A DNA stretch of 64,000 nucleotides. Source: Pseudoalteromonas piscicida. GTDB taxonomy: Bacteria > Pseudomonadota > Gammaproteobacteria > Enterobacterales > Alteromonadaceae. Position 1 is the stretch's first letter. Each line of letters starts with the position of its first letter. The notes below the pieces were generated by a model. That model searched no databases. It was not told the DNA's origin and worked only from the letters and a program-made list of their open reading frames with translations. The translations under genes were made by a program, and so were the position numbers. Location: the NCBI RefSeq assembly GCF_002744175.1, contig NZ_NKHF01000001.1, positions 1 through 64,000 on the forward strand. The letters are read 5' to 3'. Positions 44,992-55,404 of this stretch are shown here, piece by piece.

Positions 44992-47295
44992 TTACTCTTC
45001 TGTGTCTACACTGGCTTCATCACCTTGAGGAGCTTCAATACCACTGTGCTCTAATTCATAGCTATCAACACGCTGTAATCCCCGAGGTAACTTATTACCT
45101 CTGCGTCCACGCTCACCATAATAGTGCTCTAAGTCACTTGGCTTAAGCGTAAGCTTGCGCTTGCCAGCATGTAGGGTAACAGACACTCCTTCTGGCACCA
45201 CAGCCAGCACTTTGACATATTCCTCACGACTTTGTACCTTGGCACTAGGTATAGAGATAATCTTGTTCCCCTTCCCTTTACCCAACTTAGGTAGGTCACG
45301 TAATGGGAATAGCAACATTCTCCCTTCGCTTGAAATTGCCATACACATATCAGTGGCAACATCGAATACCTGAATTGGCGCCATCAAATGCGCGCCTTTT
45401 GGTACGCTTACAAATGCTTTACCATTTTTATTCTTACTAACCATATCAACGAACTCGCTGATAAAGCCGTAGCCGCCATCGGTTGCCATTAAGTAGGTTG
45501 CTTTTTCCTCCCCCATGACCACATGCTCAAAATTACACCCAGGCCCTAAATTAAAGCGACCCGTCATCGGTTCGCCTTGGCTTCTAGCTGAAGGTAAACT
45601 ATGGGCATCGGTAGCAAAGGCGCGCCCCGAAGTATCTAAGAACACCGCTGGCTGATTGCTTTTCCCTTTGGCTGAGGCTTTATAACTGTCTCCAGAACGA
45701 TAGTTTAAGCCTTCGGCGTCAATATCATGGCCTTTAGCAACTCGCGCCCAGCCCTTTTCAGATAACACCACAGTGACAGATTCAGATGGAATAAGATCTT
45801 TTTCACTTAGCGCTTTGGCTTCACCGCGCTCAACCACAGGAGAGCGTCTATCATCCCCATAAAGTTCAGCCGCTTCTTGAATTTCCTTTTTCATCAGTGT
45901 CGACATGCGACGCTCAGAGCCCAAGGTTTTTTCCAGTCCATCACGCTCTTTTTCTAGCTCATCCTGCTCGCCTCGGATCTTCATTTCTTCAAGTTTCGCA
46001 AGATGGCGTAGTTTTAGGTCTAAGATCGCTTCGGCCTGCTTATCAGAAAGGCCAAAACGTGACATTAACTCTTCTTTCGGTTTGTCTTCATTGCGAATGA
46101 TTTCGATGACTTCATCAATGTTCAAAAACGCAATCATCAAACCTTCAAGAATATGCAAACGAGCAAGGACTTTGTCTAAGCGATACTGCAAACGTCTGCG
46201 CACCGTTTCACGACGGAATATTAACCACTCAGATAAAATCTGGCGTAAATCTTTCACTTGCGGGCGACCATCTAGGCCGATCATATTCAGATTTACACGA
46301 TAGTTCTTTTCAAGATCCGTGGTGGCAAATAAGTGTGCCATCAAAGGCTCGACTTTAACTCGGTTTGAGCGCGGTACAATGACGATTCGGGTCGGGTTTT
46401 CGTGATCCGATTCATCACGTAAGTCCGCCACCATCGGAAGCTTTTTCGACGTCATCTGGGCGGCGATTTGCTCTAGTACCTTGGCGCCTGAACACTGGTG
46501 TGGCAATGCAGTGATCACCACTTCCCCTTGCTCTTCGGTGTATACCGCACGCATTTTGATTGAGCCACGGCCTGTGGTGTACAATTTTTTGATTTCTTCC
46601 TGCGGCGTAATAATTTCCGCATCGGTTGGATAATCTGGTGCTTTAACTAAGTCTAGAATTTCTTCTAGTTCAGTTTTTGGCTTATCCAATAGCAAACAAC
46701 AGGCTTCTGCGACTTCGCGGACATTGTGTGGTGGAATATCGGTTGCCATACCAACAGCAATACCCGTCACGCCATTCAATAAGATATGCGGTAAACGTGC
46801 AGGCAATACCTTAGGTTCATCTAAAGTACCGTCAAAGTTAGCGGTCCAATCTACCGTGCCCTGACCAAGCTCTTTCAATAGTACTTCGGAGAACTTAGAT
46901 AACCGTGCTTCGGTATAACGCATTGCAGCAAATGACTTAGGGTCGTCCGCTGCCCCCCAGTTACCTTGACCATCTACCAGTGGATAGCGGTATGAGAAAG
47001 GCTGCGCCATCAGTACCATCGCTTCGTAACAAGCGCTATCACCGTGGGGGTGGTATTTACCGAGTACATCACCGACGGTACGGGCAGATTTTTTATATTT
47101 TGCTTGAGCAGATAAGCCCAATTCACTCATCGCATAAACAATACGACGCTGTACTGGCTTCAGGCCGTCACCAATGTGTGGTAATGCCCTGTCCATGATC
47201 ACGTACATGGAATAATTCAAATAGGCGTCTTCAGTAAAACGGCCCATTGCAAGTTGTTCAATGCCCTGCAACGACAAGGCTTGAGGATCTGTCAT
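44992..47295 (-). CDS. parC: DNA topoisomerase IV subunit A
   Basis: A 767-aa type II topoisomerase subunit that decatenates daughter chromosomes together with ParE. Near the N terminus the catalytic tyrosine lies in [15 protein letters not shown] (about residue 125), preceded by the quinolone-resistance region with [13 protein letters not shown]. The C-terminal beta-pinwheel DNA-wrapping region is present. Length is close to E. coli ParC (752). It follows the sugar dehydrogenase gene by 8 bases, so it is the last gene of a parE-dehydrogenase-parC unit, closed by a terminator. In the quinolone region the residues are the wild-type Ser ([10 protein letters not shown]) and Glu. Confidence 0.97.
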   Translation of the reverse strand: MTDPQALSLQGIEQLAMGRFTEDAYLNYSMYVIMDRALPHIGDGLKPVQRRIVYAMSELGLSAQAKYKKSARTVGDVLGKYHPHGDSACYEAMVLMAQPFSYRYPLVDGQGNWGAADDPKSFAAMRYTEARLSKFSEVLLKELGQGTVDWTANFDGTLDEPKVLPARLPHILLNGVTGIAVGMATDIPPHNVREVAEACCLLLDKPKTELEEILDLVKAPDYPTDAEIITPQEEIKKLYTTGRGSIKMRAVYTEEQGEVVITALPHQCSGAKVLEQIAAQMTSKKLPMVADLRDESDHENPTRIVIVPRSNRVKVEPLMAHLFATTDLEKNYRVNLNMIGLDGRPQVKDLRQILSEWLIFRRETVRRRLQYRLDKVLARLHILEGLMIAFLNIDEVIEIIRNEDKPKEELMSRFGLSDKQAEAILDLKLRHLAKLEEMKIRGEQDELEKERDGLEKTLGSERRMSTLMKKEIQEAAELYGDDRRSPVVERGEAKALSEKDLIPSESVTVVLSEKGWARVAKGHDIDAEGLNYRSGDSYKASAKGKSNQPAVFLDTSGRAFATDAHSLPSARSQGEPMTGRFNLGPGCNFEHVVMGEEKATYLMATDGGYGFISEFVDMVSKNKNGKAFVSVPKGAHLMAPIQVFDVATDMCMAISSEGRMLLFPLRDLPKLGKGKGNKIISIPSAKVQSREEYVKVLAVVPEGVSVTLHAGKRKLTLKPSDLEHYYGERGRRGNKLPRGLQRVDSYELEHSGIEAPQGDEASVDTEE

Positions 47296-47303
47296 GTTAC
47301 ACC

Positions 47304-48413
47304 TTACTTGTTGTTGTAGCTGATGCGATAAATTGCATTGGCGTAATCATCGGAAACGAGTAGGCTACCATCGCTAAGCTCAGCGACTGCAGCGGGACGA
47401 CCATAAGTGGTTTCGTTTTCCATAAAGCCGGTAAGGAAAGGCTCATAGCTGGTAATTTTGCCATTTTCTACATTAGCAAGCATCACGCGATAACCCACTT
47501 TTTTGCTGCGGTTCCATGAACCATGCTCGGCAACAAACAGTTGATGTTTCATCGCTTTTGGAAATTGCTCACCACGATAGAAGTGGATCCCTAACGGCGC
47601 AACGTGTGCTTGCAGCGCAAGTGCAGGCATGGTGTAGTCAGTCACTGACTTACCTTCGCCAAATTCAGGGTCAAGTACACTACCACCGTGTACGTATGGG
47701 AAGCCAAAATGCTGGCCAACTTCATCTACGCGATTGATTTCACACGGTGGAATATCATCTCCCATCATGTCGCGACCATTGTCACTGAACCATAATTTGC
47801 CAGTCACTGGGTGGTAATCAAACCCCACAGAGTTACGAACACCTTTGGCAATAGTCGACAGCTGTTTGGTTTGCAGATTAAGCGAGAATATACGACCAAA
47901 TTTAGGGTCTTCGGCACAAATATTACAAGGTACGCCGACAGGAATGATAAGTTCACCTTCAGGCGATACGGTGAGATATTTCCAGCCGTGGTGACGTTTG
48001 TCTGGTAAATCATCAAACACCACTTCTTTTACTGGTGCTTTAAGGTTTTTCGCGATCTGCTTAAAACGCACAATACGTTCAACTTCGGCAACATATAAGT
48101 CGCCGTCCTTTAACGCGATACCAGAGGGCATATTAAGCCCATCTGCCACTAAGATTTTTTTATCGGCTACGCCATCACGATTATTATCAATGAGTGCATG
48201 CACTTTGCCCGCTTTGCGAGAGCCAACATAAACAGTGCGATCTTTGCCAACGGCCATTTGTCTGGCGTTCTCAACGTCTTTAGCAAAGTAGCTTAGCTCA
48301 TACCCTGTCGGTACTGAAAGGCGTGAAAGAATATCATTAGCCAACGCATGCGAGCTTAACAGTGCTGCGGCAAGTGCGGTGGTTAATGTGGTCAGTTTAT
48401 TTTGTTTTTTCAT
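47304..48413 (-). CDS. Exported PQQ-dependent sugar dehydrogenase family protein
   Basis: A 369-aa protein when started at the ATG at 48413, which has a signal peptide ending ...SSHALA. A 17-codon upstream extension lies inside parE and is not supported. The rest is a six-bladed beta-propeller with family motifs: [53 protein letters not shown], and [12 protein letters not shown]. Related enzymes oxidise aldoses or sorbosone in the periplasm using PQQ; the substrate here is unknown. Its start is one base from the parE stop and its end 8 bases before parC, so it sits inside a topoisomerase IV operon. Confidence 0.87.
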   Translation of the reverse strand: MKKQNKLTTLTTALAAALLSSHALANDILSRLSVPTGYELSYFAKDVENARQMAVGKDRTVYVGSRKAGKVHALIDNNRDGVADKKILVADGLNMPSGIALKDGDLYVAEVERIVRFKQIAKNLKAPVKEVVFDDLPDKRHHGWKYLTVSPEGELIIPVGVPCNICAEDPKFGRIFSLNLQTKQLSTIAKGVRNSVGFDYHPVTGKLWFSDNGRDMMGDDIPPCEINRVDEVGQHFGFPYVHGGSVLDPEFGEGKSVTDYTMPALALQAHVAPLGIHFYRGEQFPKAMKHQLFVAEHGSWNRSKKVGYRVMLANVENGKITSYEPFLTGFMENETTYGRPAAVAELSDGSLLVSDDYANAIYRISYNNK

Positions 48414-48414
48414 A

Positions 48415-50303
48415 TTAAACCTCGGCCTTATCTCCGTGCTGCTCAAGCCAAACTTTACGGTCACCAGAGCGCTTTTTAGCTAATAGCATGTCCATCATTT
48501 CAAGCGTCTGCTCAGGCTCGTCCAATGTCAGCTGTACTAACCGTCTCGTATTTGGATCCATGGTGGTTTCGCGTAATTGCATTGGGTTCATTTCACCCAG
48601 ACCTTTAAATCGCTGTACATTCACTTTGCCGCGCTTTTTCTCCGCTTCAATGCGGTCTAAAATGCCCTTTTTCTCATCTTCATCAAGGGCATAGTAAACC
48701 TCTTTACCAACATCAATACGAAATAGCGGAGGCATGGCAACAAATACATGGCCCTTGCGAATCAGCTCAGGGAAATGCTTTACAAATAACGCACACAACA
48801 AAGTTGCAATATGAAGTCCGTCGGAGTCCGCATCCGCAAGAATACACACTTTGCCGTAGCGCAAACCAGATAAGTCTTCAGAATCAGGGTCGATACCCAG
48901 CGCCACTGAAATATCATGTACTTCCTGAGACGCTAAAATCTGTCCAGACTCTACTTCCCAAGTGTTAAGGATTTTACCTCTAAGCGGCATAATAGCTTGA
49001 AACTCGCGATCTCGAGCTTGTTTTGCCGAGCCACCCGCCGAGTCCCCTTCCACCAAGAAGATTTCAGAGCGCTCTGTTTCGCTACCAGAGCAGTCGGTTA
49101 ATTTGCCCGGTAAGGCTGGGCCCGAGGTTACTTTCTTACGGACTACTTTCTTCGCGGCGCGTAAACGTTTTTGCGCATTACTGATACACAGCTCAGCAAG
49201 TAATTCTGCGGTTTCTGTATGCTCGTTTAGCCATAAACTAAAGGCGTCTTTAACGATGCCTGAAACAAACGTAGCACAAGAGCGAGATGACAGTTTTTCT
49301 TTGGTTTGACCGGCAAATTGTGGGTCTTGCATTTTGACCGATAAAACATAACTACAGCGATCCCACACATCATCTGGTGTTAGCTTAACACCACGCGGGA
49401 TCAAGTTTCTAAATTCACAAAACTCACGCATGGCTTCCAGCAAGCCTTGACGCAAGCCATTCACATGAGTTCCGCCTTGTGCGGTAGGAATTAAGTTTAC
49501 ATAGCTCTCTGCGATGGACTCACCACCCTCAGGTAACCAATGCAGCGCCCAATCTACGCCTTCTGTAGATCCGCTAAAGCTTCCAGTAAAAGGAGACTTT
49601 GGCAGCACTTCATAGCCTTCAGCACTGTCTTTTAAATAATCTTCTAACCCAGCCTCATAGTGCCACTCTTGCGTTTCCTTTGTTTGTTTATTTACAAAAC
49701 GAATACGCAGCCCTGGGCACAATACAGCCTTGGCTTTTAATAAGTGGTTGAGTTTTGTTAGTGAAAAATTAGCTGAATCAAAATAACTAGCATCTGGCCA
49801 AAAGTGTACAGAAGTACCGGTATTGCGTTTACCAACACTTCCGGTCACTCTTAAATCTTCGACTTTATCACCATGTTCAAATGCCATTTCGTATACTTGA
49901 GCATCACGTTTAACGGTAATCTCTACTCGAGTCGATAACGCATTTACAACTGATATCCCCACCCCGTGAAGACCACCGGAGAATTGATAATTTTTGTTAG
50001 AAAACTTACCACCAGCGTGAAGCTTGGTCAGGATCAATTCAACTCCCGGCACTCCCTCTTCAGGTGGATATCCACCGGCATTCCTCGACCGTCATCGATC
50101 ACCTCAAAAGAGTTATCTTCGTGGAGGATCACGTCGATTTTGGTGGCATGTCCGGCTAAGGCCTCATCGACACTGTTATCGATAACCTCTTGACCTAAGT
50201 GATTCGGTCGTGTGGTATCGGTATACATGCCAGGGCGGCGCTTAACGGGCTCTAAACCATTGAGTACCTCAATAGCTTCGGCATTATAGTTTTGCTGACT
50301 CAT
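48415..50303 (-). pseudogene. parE: DNA topoisomerase IV subunit B with an apparent one-base frameshift
   Basis: Two reading frames together encode a full-length ParE of about 629 aa (E. coli 630). The first, 50303 to 50034, carries the GHKL ATPase motifs DNSVDEALAG and DDGRGMPVDIH and then runs off frame. The second resumes at about 50060 with PGVELILTKLHAGGKF and continues through GGLHGVGISVVNAL, the TOPRIM EGDSAGGSA and PLRGKILN to the end. The switch is within CAC-CT-GAA (about 50061-50067 on the plus strand, CAGGTGG). One extra C would restore HPEEGVPGVE, the normal ParE sequence. Because ParE is essential, a sequencing or assembly error in the C run is the most likely cause. A true frameshift mutation or a recoding event is not excluded. 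Confidence 0.9.
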
Positions 50304-50380
50304 AGGCTAGTTCTAGTTATCTTTTTATCCGCTAGTATATGCACAACATGACGTTTTACGCAGCGGTTTGTGCATAGATT

Positions 50381-50944
50381 TTAAGTTCTGATATTTAAAA
50401 ATTTGGCGATGGTAGCAAAATAGCGTGAAAACTCGACAAAGCTATGATCCCCACCAAACTCTATAATCTGACGACAGTGGCTATAATAACGCACGGCTTG
50501 TTCAAAAGGCAGCACCTCATCGCCTGTTTGTTGCAATAACAGCAAGTTTTCTGGACTAGTAAGCTGCTCCACATAGCACGACCTTAATGCTGCGATATGT
50601 GCTTGCGACAACTCATAATGACAATCCTGATAGGGATTGTATTGTGGTCCAAGGTAGTCGTTTAATAGTGAAAAAGGCCTAACTGCTGGGTTTATCAGCA
50701 CCGCTTTACAGCCCTTATGTTGTGAAAAGTAGGTGGCGTAGTAACCGCCTAACGAGCTACCTAATAACACAGTATCAGAATCAATGACGCTATCCAACTG
50801 TGCCATGGCGACTCGCGGGTCAAAATGGAGCCTAGGCACAAGGTAAGGCGTGGCTTTATCAGACATATATTCGCCAAATGCCGTTGCTTTGTATGATAAT
50901 TCTGAGCTGTTGAAGCCGTGAATATAAACTACCTTTCGAGCCAT
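50381..50944 (-). CDS. yqiA: YqiA-like esterase
   Basis: A 187-aa alpha/beta hydrolase. The start MARKVVYIHGFNSS has the oxyanion-hole HGF, the nucleophile serine lies in LLGSSLGGYYATY (about residues 61-73), and the acid and base regions are near QQTGDEVLPF and GGDHSF. In E. coli, yqiA lies in the same order between cpdA and parE. It hydrolyses short-chain acyl esters; its physiological substrate is unknown. The start overlaps the end of cpdA by 16 bases, so they are co-transcribed. Confidence 0.92.
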   Translation of the reverse strand: MARKVVYIHGFNSSELSYKATAFGEYMSDKATPYLVPRLHFDPRVAMAQLDSVIDSDTVLLGSSLGGYYATYFSQHKGCKAVLINPAVRPFSLLNDYLGPQYNPYQDCHYELSQAHIAALRSCYVEQLTSPENLLLLQQTGDEVLPFEQAVRYYSHCRQIIEFGGDHSFVEFSRYFATIAKFLNIRT

Positions 50945-51693
50945 CTTACCTCTGTTTCTATTCCATGCTCAGTGAAGCTAATTTGTCGATAAGCTGGACC
51001 CAAGTCGCGCTGTTGCCAATCAACCGTGTATTTCTCAAATTGAATTGAGGTAGCTGGGGTTGCAAAAACAGGCAGAGCTCGAAAACGTTGTTGATATTCA
51101 TGGTGCACATGACCATGAAACAGTCCAACAACCTGATTTGTATCGACGAGTGTGTTTAGTAGTTTTGGGCCATTCTCAAGCATATGCTTATCTAAATAAC
51201 CGTCAATGGGTTTAGGGTGGTGATGGGCAAACACAATGGTCTTACGATTGAGATGATGTGCCAACTCAGCCATATGCTCTTCATTGCACCACCCAGCCGG
51301 AGTCTCGCTTTTGGAGTTCACCAACAGGACTTGCCCAAACGGACCACAAACGCGCTTGTGACAAAAAATTTGCCCGCAGCTGATCTCCTCAAGCAACGAC
51401 ACATCGTCATGGTTACCTGGCACCCACAGTACAGGGCACTGCAACGGGCTTTGTGCAACTAAACGGGCAAAAAGCTGATAAGACTCAGCACTATGATCCT
51501 GCGTTAAATCACCGCCAAATACCACAAAATCGAATTCTTCTTGTGCCATTGCAGCTAACGTCCGTTCGAAGTTTAAAGCGGTGTTTACACCAAAATATTC
51601 TCCGGTTTGATCAGCAAATAAGTGGCTATCGGTAAAGTGAGCAATGCGAATTTGCGACTTCTCGACTCTCAATTCAGCATCAAACCAGGCCAT
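50929..51693 (-). CDS. cpdA: 3',5'-cyclic-AMP phosphodiesterase
   Basis: A 254-aa metallophosphoesterase. The metal-binding motifs of the family are in order: HFTDSHLF (D-x-H), FGGDLTQDH (GD), WVPGNHDD (GNHD), FAHHHPKP and LFHGHVHHEY (GHxH). It hydrolyses cAMP to AMP and so lowers Crp-dependent signalling. Position and order match the E. coli nudF-yqiB-cpdA-yqiA-parE block. Its start overlaps the yqiB stop by 14 bases. Confidence 0.95.
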   Translation of the reverse strand: MAWFDAELRVEKSQIRIAHFTDSHLFADQTGEYFGVNTALNFERTLAAMAQEEFDFVVFGGDLTQDHSAESYQLFARLVAQSPLQCPVLWVPGNHDDVSLLEEISCGQIFCHKRVCGPFGQVLLVNSKSETPAGWCNEEHMAELAHHLNRKTIVFAHHHPKPIDGYLDKHMLENGPKLLNTLVDTNQVVGLFHGHVHHEYQQRFRALPVFATPATSIQFEKYTVDWQQRDLGPAYRQISFTEHGIETEVRWLER

Positions 51694-52135
51694 TATTTAC
51701 ATCCCAATTTAAATGCACTCGGCCCTTTTCCAAACACACCATCAGCCAGTCTGCTAAAAACGCATTAATTTGATACTTTTCGTCTTTTTGGTGCATATCT
51801 GGGTTGGGATAACCATAAGATGGTTTGATCCGACGGTGATAATCACGGTGAATGACTTCAGCCACTTTTGCATCATGATATAAACGAACAGACAAGGAGA
51901 AATGCGGTAAGTGAGTGCTTACCGTGGCCATTTGTTCAATACGAATGTCGGTGGTGTATTTGCTCACCCCTTCAACACTTAAGCAGTATCGAGCCGACGC
52001 AAGATCTATCACCCGACGCTCTCCAATCGCTTCTTCTGGCAGCAACTTCAGCGCACGCAAATAATTGCGCTCGCATAGGGTAATATAGCGAGGCAGCGAT
52101 TGAATATACTGCTTTGAACTCAGCACTTGTGACAA
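51680..52135 (-). CDS. yqiB: YqiB family protein (DUF1249)
   Basis: A 151-aa cytoplasmic protein with no membrane segment. The pattern CERNYLRALKLLP near residue 22 and YHDAKVAEVIHRDYHRRIKPSYGYPNPDMH later is typical of YqiB/DUF1249. Function is unknown. It lies 11 bases after nudF and overlaps cpdA, in the gene order conserved across gammaproteobacteria. The DUF1249 protein shares the conserved PYPNxxMHQ-like region, here YGYPNPDMHQKDE. Confidence 0.9.
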   Translation of the reverse strand: MSQVLSSKQYIQSLPRYITLCERNYLRALKLLPEEAIGERRVIDLASARYCLSVEGVSKYTTDIRIEQMATVSTHLPHFSLSVRLYHDAKVAEVIHRDYHRRIKPSYGYPNPDMHQKDEKYQINAFLADWLMVCLEKGRVHLNWDVNNGLV

Positions 52136-52146
52136 AAATACGACTC

Positions 52147-52761
52147 CTAAACTGCTTTTGAGATCCGCGCTTTATTTAATGCCAACCATTGTAGACTAAT
52201 AACGGTGGCAGCGTTATCGATTTCCTCATTATCCAAACGGGCTAACGCCTCATCAAGTGGCATCACATGCACTTTGATGTCTTCATGCTCCTCATCTAGA
52301 CCAAAAACACCACCGGCCTCAGACAAATCCGCAAGCGCCAAATACAAATATAAGCGCTCAGTTGTGCCCCCTGGGCTCGATAAGTAAGAGCGCATGTAAA
52401 TTAGCTCATCTAGATCAAGACCCGCTTCTTCTTTTGCTTCTTTTCGGGCGACAAATTCATAATCCTCACAGCCTTCGGCCATGCCAGCAATACATTCCAA
52501 TAGCCAAGGGGTATTTTTCGACGCCATTGCCCCTATTCGAATTTGCTCAATAAGTAATACATGCTCTGTGACGGGGTCATAAGGCAGGATGGCGACTGCG
52601 TGACCTCGCTCCAAAATCTCTCTGGTTACCGTTTGTGAGACTCCACCTTCAAACAATGCATGAGTAAACTGATACTTGTGAATAGTAAAAAAACCATCGA
52701 AGATTGTTTCTATAGAAGAAACATTGACGTCGCCTTTATTAAACTGACTCAAAGGTTTCAT
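52147..52761 (-). CDS. nudF: ADP-ribose pyrophosphatase, Nudix family
   Basis: A 204-aa Nudix hydrolase. The Nudix box is clear, with GMAEGCEDYEFVARKEAKEEAGLD split over residues ~95-118 (G-x5-E-x7-REUxEExGU pattern, with KE replacing RE). EC-IAGM and SSPGGTTERLYLYLA are further ADP-ribose diphosphatase features. It hydrolyses ADP-ribose to AMP and ribose 5-phosphate. It is the first gene of the nudF-yqiB-cpdA-yqiA-parE run and divergent from tolC. Confidence 0.93.
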   Translation of the reverse strand: MKPLSQFNKGDVNVSSIETIFDGFFTIHKYQFTHALFEGGVSQTVTREILERGHAVAILPYDPVTEHVLLIEQIRIGAMASKNTPWLLECIAGMAEGCEDYEFVARKEAKEEAGLDLDELIYMRSYLSSPGGTTERLYLYLALADLSEAGGVFGLDEEHEDIKVHVMPLDEALARLDNEEIDNAATVISLQWLALNKARISKAV

Positions 52762-53009
52762 AAAATAATCCTGTATTTTTTAACAGCTACGGTTTAAAAG
52801 CTAACCAATCGACCTTATAGTAGGGTCATATCTGAATAAGTAAACGAAGTCGTTTACCTTTAACTTTTTCCACATTACAATACCCCAGTGGTATTTATTA
52901 TATTCTGTTACACTTGTTGGCGATGTTTTACGCATTTAGTCTTTAATTGGGCTGCAAAAACAGGGTAACATGCTGACAGTATAAAAATTGTCTAAGGACT
53001 GAGCGAAAA

Positions 53010-54356
53010 ATGAAAAAAACTCTACTATCTTTAGTTGTTGGTTTGTCGTGCGCACTTTCAAGCAGCCTGTCCCACGCGGAAGACCTACTGCAAGTATACG
53101 ACATTGCAACGGCTAACGATCCTACCGTATTAAAAGCAAAAGCACAGGCTGATGCGCAAAAATATGCGCAAGACCAAGCACTAGGGGTATTACTACCGCA
53201 ACTTGGTTTTAGAATGAGCTATTCAGACGTTAACTCTGAGGGTGCACCAAGCACACAAAATGACGCTACGGGTTATACCCTGATGGAGTCAGACAGAGAC
53301 ACGTTTAGTCGCTCGGTGACGCTTAACCAAACTATCTTTGATATGTCGACTTGGCAGAGCTTATCTATTGCCGAGAAGCGTGCAATGCAAGCGGTAACTC
53401 AATATGAGCAACAAAAACAATCTCTGATTGTACGTATTGCCGAGGGTTATTTTAATGTGTTGAGTGCACTAGACAGCCTCGAGTTTGTGCAAGCAGAAAA
53501 ACGTGCTATCGAGCGTCAGTTAGAGCAAACAAAACAGCGCTACGAAGTGGGCCTTACGGCAATCACTGATGTGCATGAAGCCAGAGCACAGTATGACCGT
53601 GCCGTAGCAGACGAAATTATCGCGGGCAATACGGTTGAAACCGCACGTGAAACTTTACGTACCATCACAGGTAAATATCACGCGAAGCTGGATAAGTTAA
53701 ATACTGAGACTTTTTCAACGGTAAAACCAACTCAGGCTCCTACTGATTTTATCGAAGTTGCAAAAGACAAAAACTTAGACCTGCAAGTAGCAAAGTCTGC
53801 TGTAGACATCGCGAAAGACCAAATTGATTTAGCGAATGCTGGCCACTACCCAACATTAAACCTAAATGCAACTTACAGTGACTCACTGGCTGATACCACA
53901 GGTAGACAGCACGCTCCACGCGGTGACGAAACGTCTGTTTCACTCACCCTAGACGTGCCAATTTACTCAGGTGGTAGAACCGTTGCGGCAACCGATCAAG
54001 CACGTGCAAACTTTGTTGCAAGTAGTGAAGATATGGAAGCTGCGATGCGTAACATGACCCGCTCTGTTATCACCTCATATAACCAAGTTGTGTCTGACGT
54101 TGCCACCTACCGCGCACTAGAGCAAGCAGTTGTTTCTGCAGAAAGCGCGTTGCAAGCAACTGAAGCTGGTTTTGATGTGGGTACTCGTACTATTGTTGAC
54201 GTACTAGTAAGCACACAAAATCTGTATAACGCAAAACGTAATCTAGCAGATATTCGCTATCGTTATGTGTTGTCATCGCTTCGCTTAAAGCAAGCCGCGG
54301 GCACATTATCGCGCGCCGATCTTGAAGCCATTAACCAAGGCTTGATTGCAGACTAA
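53010..54356 (+). CDS. tolC: Outer-membrane efflux channel TolC
   Basis: A 448-aa protein with a signal peptide ending ...SLSHA (about residue 23). The outer-membrane factor fold is visible as two structural repeats of long helices: one around TQYEQQKQSLIVRIAEGYFNVL, the other near MRNMTRSVITSYNQVV. It carries the TolC repeat signatures LDSLEFVQAEKRAIERQL and RYEVGLTAITDVHEAR, matched by FDVGTRTIVDVLVSTQNLY. It forms the trimeric exit duct for RND, MFS and ABC exporters and type I secretion. Its position next to nudF is conserved. A terminator follows. It could also serve export of the siderophore, which would be inference. Confidence 0.95.
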   Translation: MKKTLLSLVVGLSCALSSSLSHAEDLLQVYDIATANDPTVLKAKAQADAQKYAQDQALGVLLPQLGFRMSYSDVNSEGAPSTQNDATGYTLMESDRDTFSRSVTLNQTIFDMSTWQSLSIAEKRAMQAVTQYEQQKQSLIVRIAEGYFNVLSALDSLEFVQAEKRAIERQLEQTKQRYEVGLTAITDVHEARAQYDRAVADEIIAGNTVETARETLRTITGKYHAKLDKLNTETFSTVKPTQAPTDFIEVAKDKNLDLQVAKSAVDIAKDQIDLANAGHYPTLNLNATYSDSLADTTGRQHAPRGDETSVSLTLDVPIYSGGRTVAATDQARANFVASSEDMEAAMRNMTRSVITSYNQVVSDVATYRALEQAVVSAESALQATEAGFDVGTRTIVDVLVSTQNLYNAKRNLADIRYRYVLSSLRLKQAAGTLSRADLEAINQGLIAD

Positions 54357-54376
54357 GCGCTGCGATACATAACTTA

Positions 54377-54412
54377 GAAAAAGCCAGCTTTTGCTGGCTT
54401 TTGTATTTTTAC
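54377..54412 (+). terminator. Rho-independent terminator after tolC
   Basis: AAAAGCCAGC and GCTGGCTTTT pair around TTTT, followed by GTATTTTT, about 20 bases after the tolC stop. Confidence 0.92.
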
Positions 54413-54461
54413 ATCGATATCGCTAAACTAGCCCCTCCATTAGAGTCTTAGGTACATTACT

Positions 54462-55385
54462 TTGGTTACACATTCACCTTTTAAATGGTCATTTTTGGCA
54501 CCTAAATATTGGCTAACTTGGCTAGGTGTCTTCTTTCTTTACATTATTTCGTGGCTGCCGCAAAAATGGCAGTTTGCAATGGGAAGAGGGCTGGGTCGTT
54601 TGGTGCATAAATATATGAAGCGACGTCGTCATATTGCGGATGTAAATTTAAAACTGTGCTTTCCACACCTCAGCGAAGCCGAGCACAAAGCTATGTTACT
54701 TAAAAATATGGAAAATACCGGCATCGCAACGCTTGAAACCGGTATGGCATGGTGGTGGCCTGAGTGGCGAGTAAACAGAGTAGTTGGCTCTATTAATGGT
54801 TTAGAACATATTGACGCTGCACAAAAGCAGAACAAAGGCGTTTTATTATTAGTGCCGCATATGTTGCACTTGGAAATGATTGGTCGAGTACTAGGCACAA
54901 AGACGCAAGGAGTAGGCTTTTACCGACCGCATAACAATGCTCTGATGGAGTTTTTTATGACTCGTGGTCGCTTGCGTTCAAATGAATACTTAGTCACGAA
55001 ACGTGACGTAAAAGGCTTACTAAAAACCTTAGCTAGCAAACGCGTGTGTTACTATCTACCAGATCAAGATTATGGCCGTAAGCGCTGCGAATTCGCCCCC
55101 TTTTTTGCCGTTCCTGATGCAGCATCAACTACTGGTACTTTATTATTTTCAGCAAGCAAGAATGCTGATACTTTAAGCTTACACTGTACGAGAGACAGTA
55201 AAGGGATGTATCATCTAGATATACAGCCTGCTATGGAGGCGTTTCCAAGTGGCAACGATCTTGCTGATGTTACTCGCGTCAACGAAAGAATGGAGCAAGC
55301 AATTAGCTGTGCACCTGATCAATACATGTGGGTTCATCGACGCTTTAAAACGCGCCCAGACGAAAAGGCACCTTCGCTTTATTAG
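54462..55385 (+). CDS. lpxL: Lipid A late acyltransferase (LpxL/LpxM type)
   Basis: A 307-aa membrane-anchored acyltransferase with one N-terminal hydrophobic segment (WLTWLGVFFLYIISW). The family's HX4(D/E) catalytic motif is HMLHLE (about residue 133), followed by GVGFYRPHNNALMEF, GRLRSNEYLVTKRDVKG and YLPDQDYG. It transfers a secondary acyl chain to Kdo2-lipid IVA. LpxL, LpxM and LpxP cannot be separated by eye. No ATG precedes the domain, so a TTG start at 54462 is used. A stop codon upstream in frame (54441-54443) rules out a longer protein. Confidence 0.88.
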   Translation: MVTHSPFKWSFLAPKYWLTWLGVFFLYIISWLPQKWQFAMGRGLGRLVHKYMKRRRHIADVNLKLCFPHLSEAEHKAMLLKNMENTGIATLETGMAWWWPEWRVNRVVGSINGLEHIDAAQKQNKGVLLLVPHMLHLEMIGRVLGTKTQGVGFYRPHNNALMEFFMTRGRLRSNEYLVTKRDVKGLLKTLASKRVCYYLPDQDYGRKRCEFAPFFAVPDAASTTGTLLFSASKNADTLSLHCTRDSKGMYHLDIQPAMEAFPSGNDLADVTRVNERMEQAISCAPDQYMWVHRRFKTRPDEKAPSLY

Positions 55386-55404
55386 AGGCTTGGAGTAGTT
55401 TGAA

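Noticed and set aside
48414-48464. N-terminal extension of the sugar dehydrogenase into parE
   Set aside because: It would place 17 polar residues ahead of a standard signal peptide and overlap parE; the ATG at 48413 is better.
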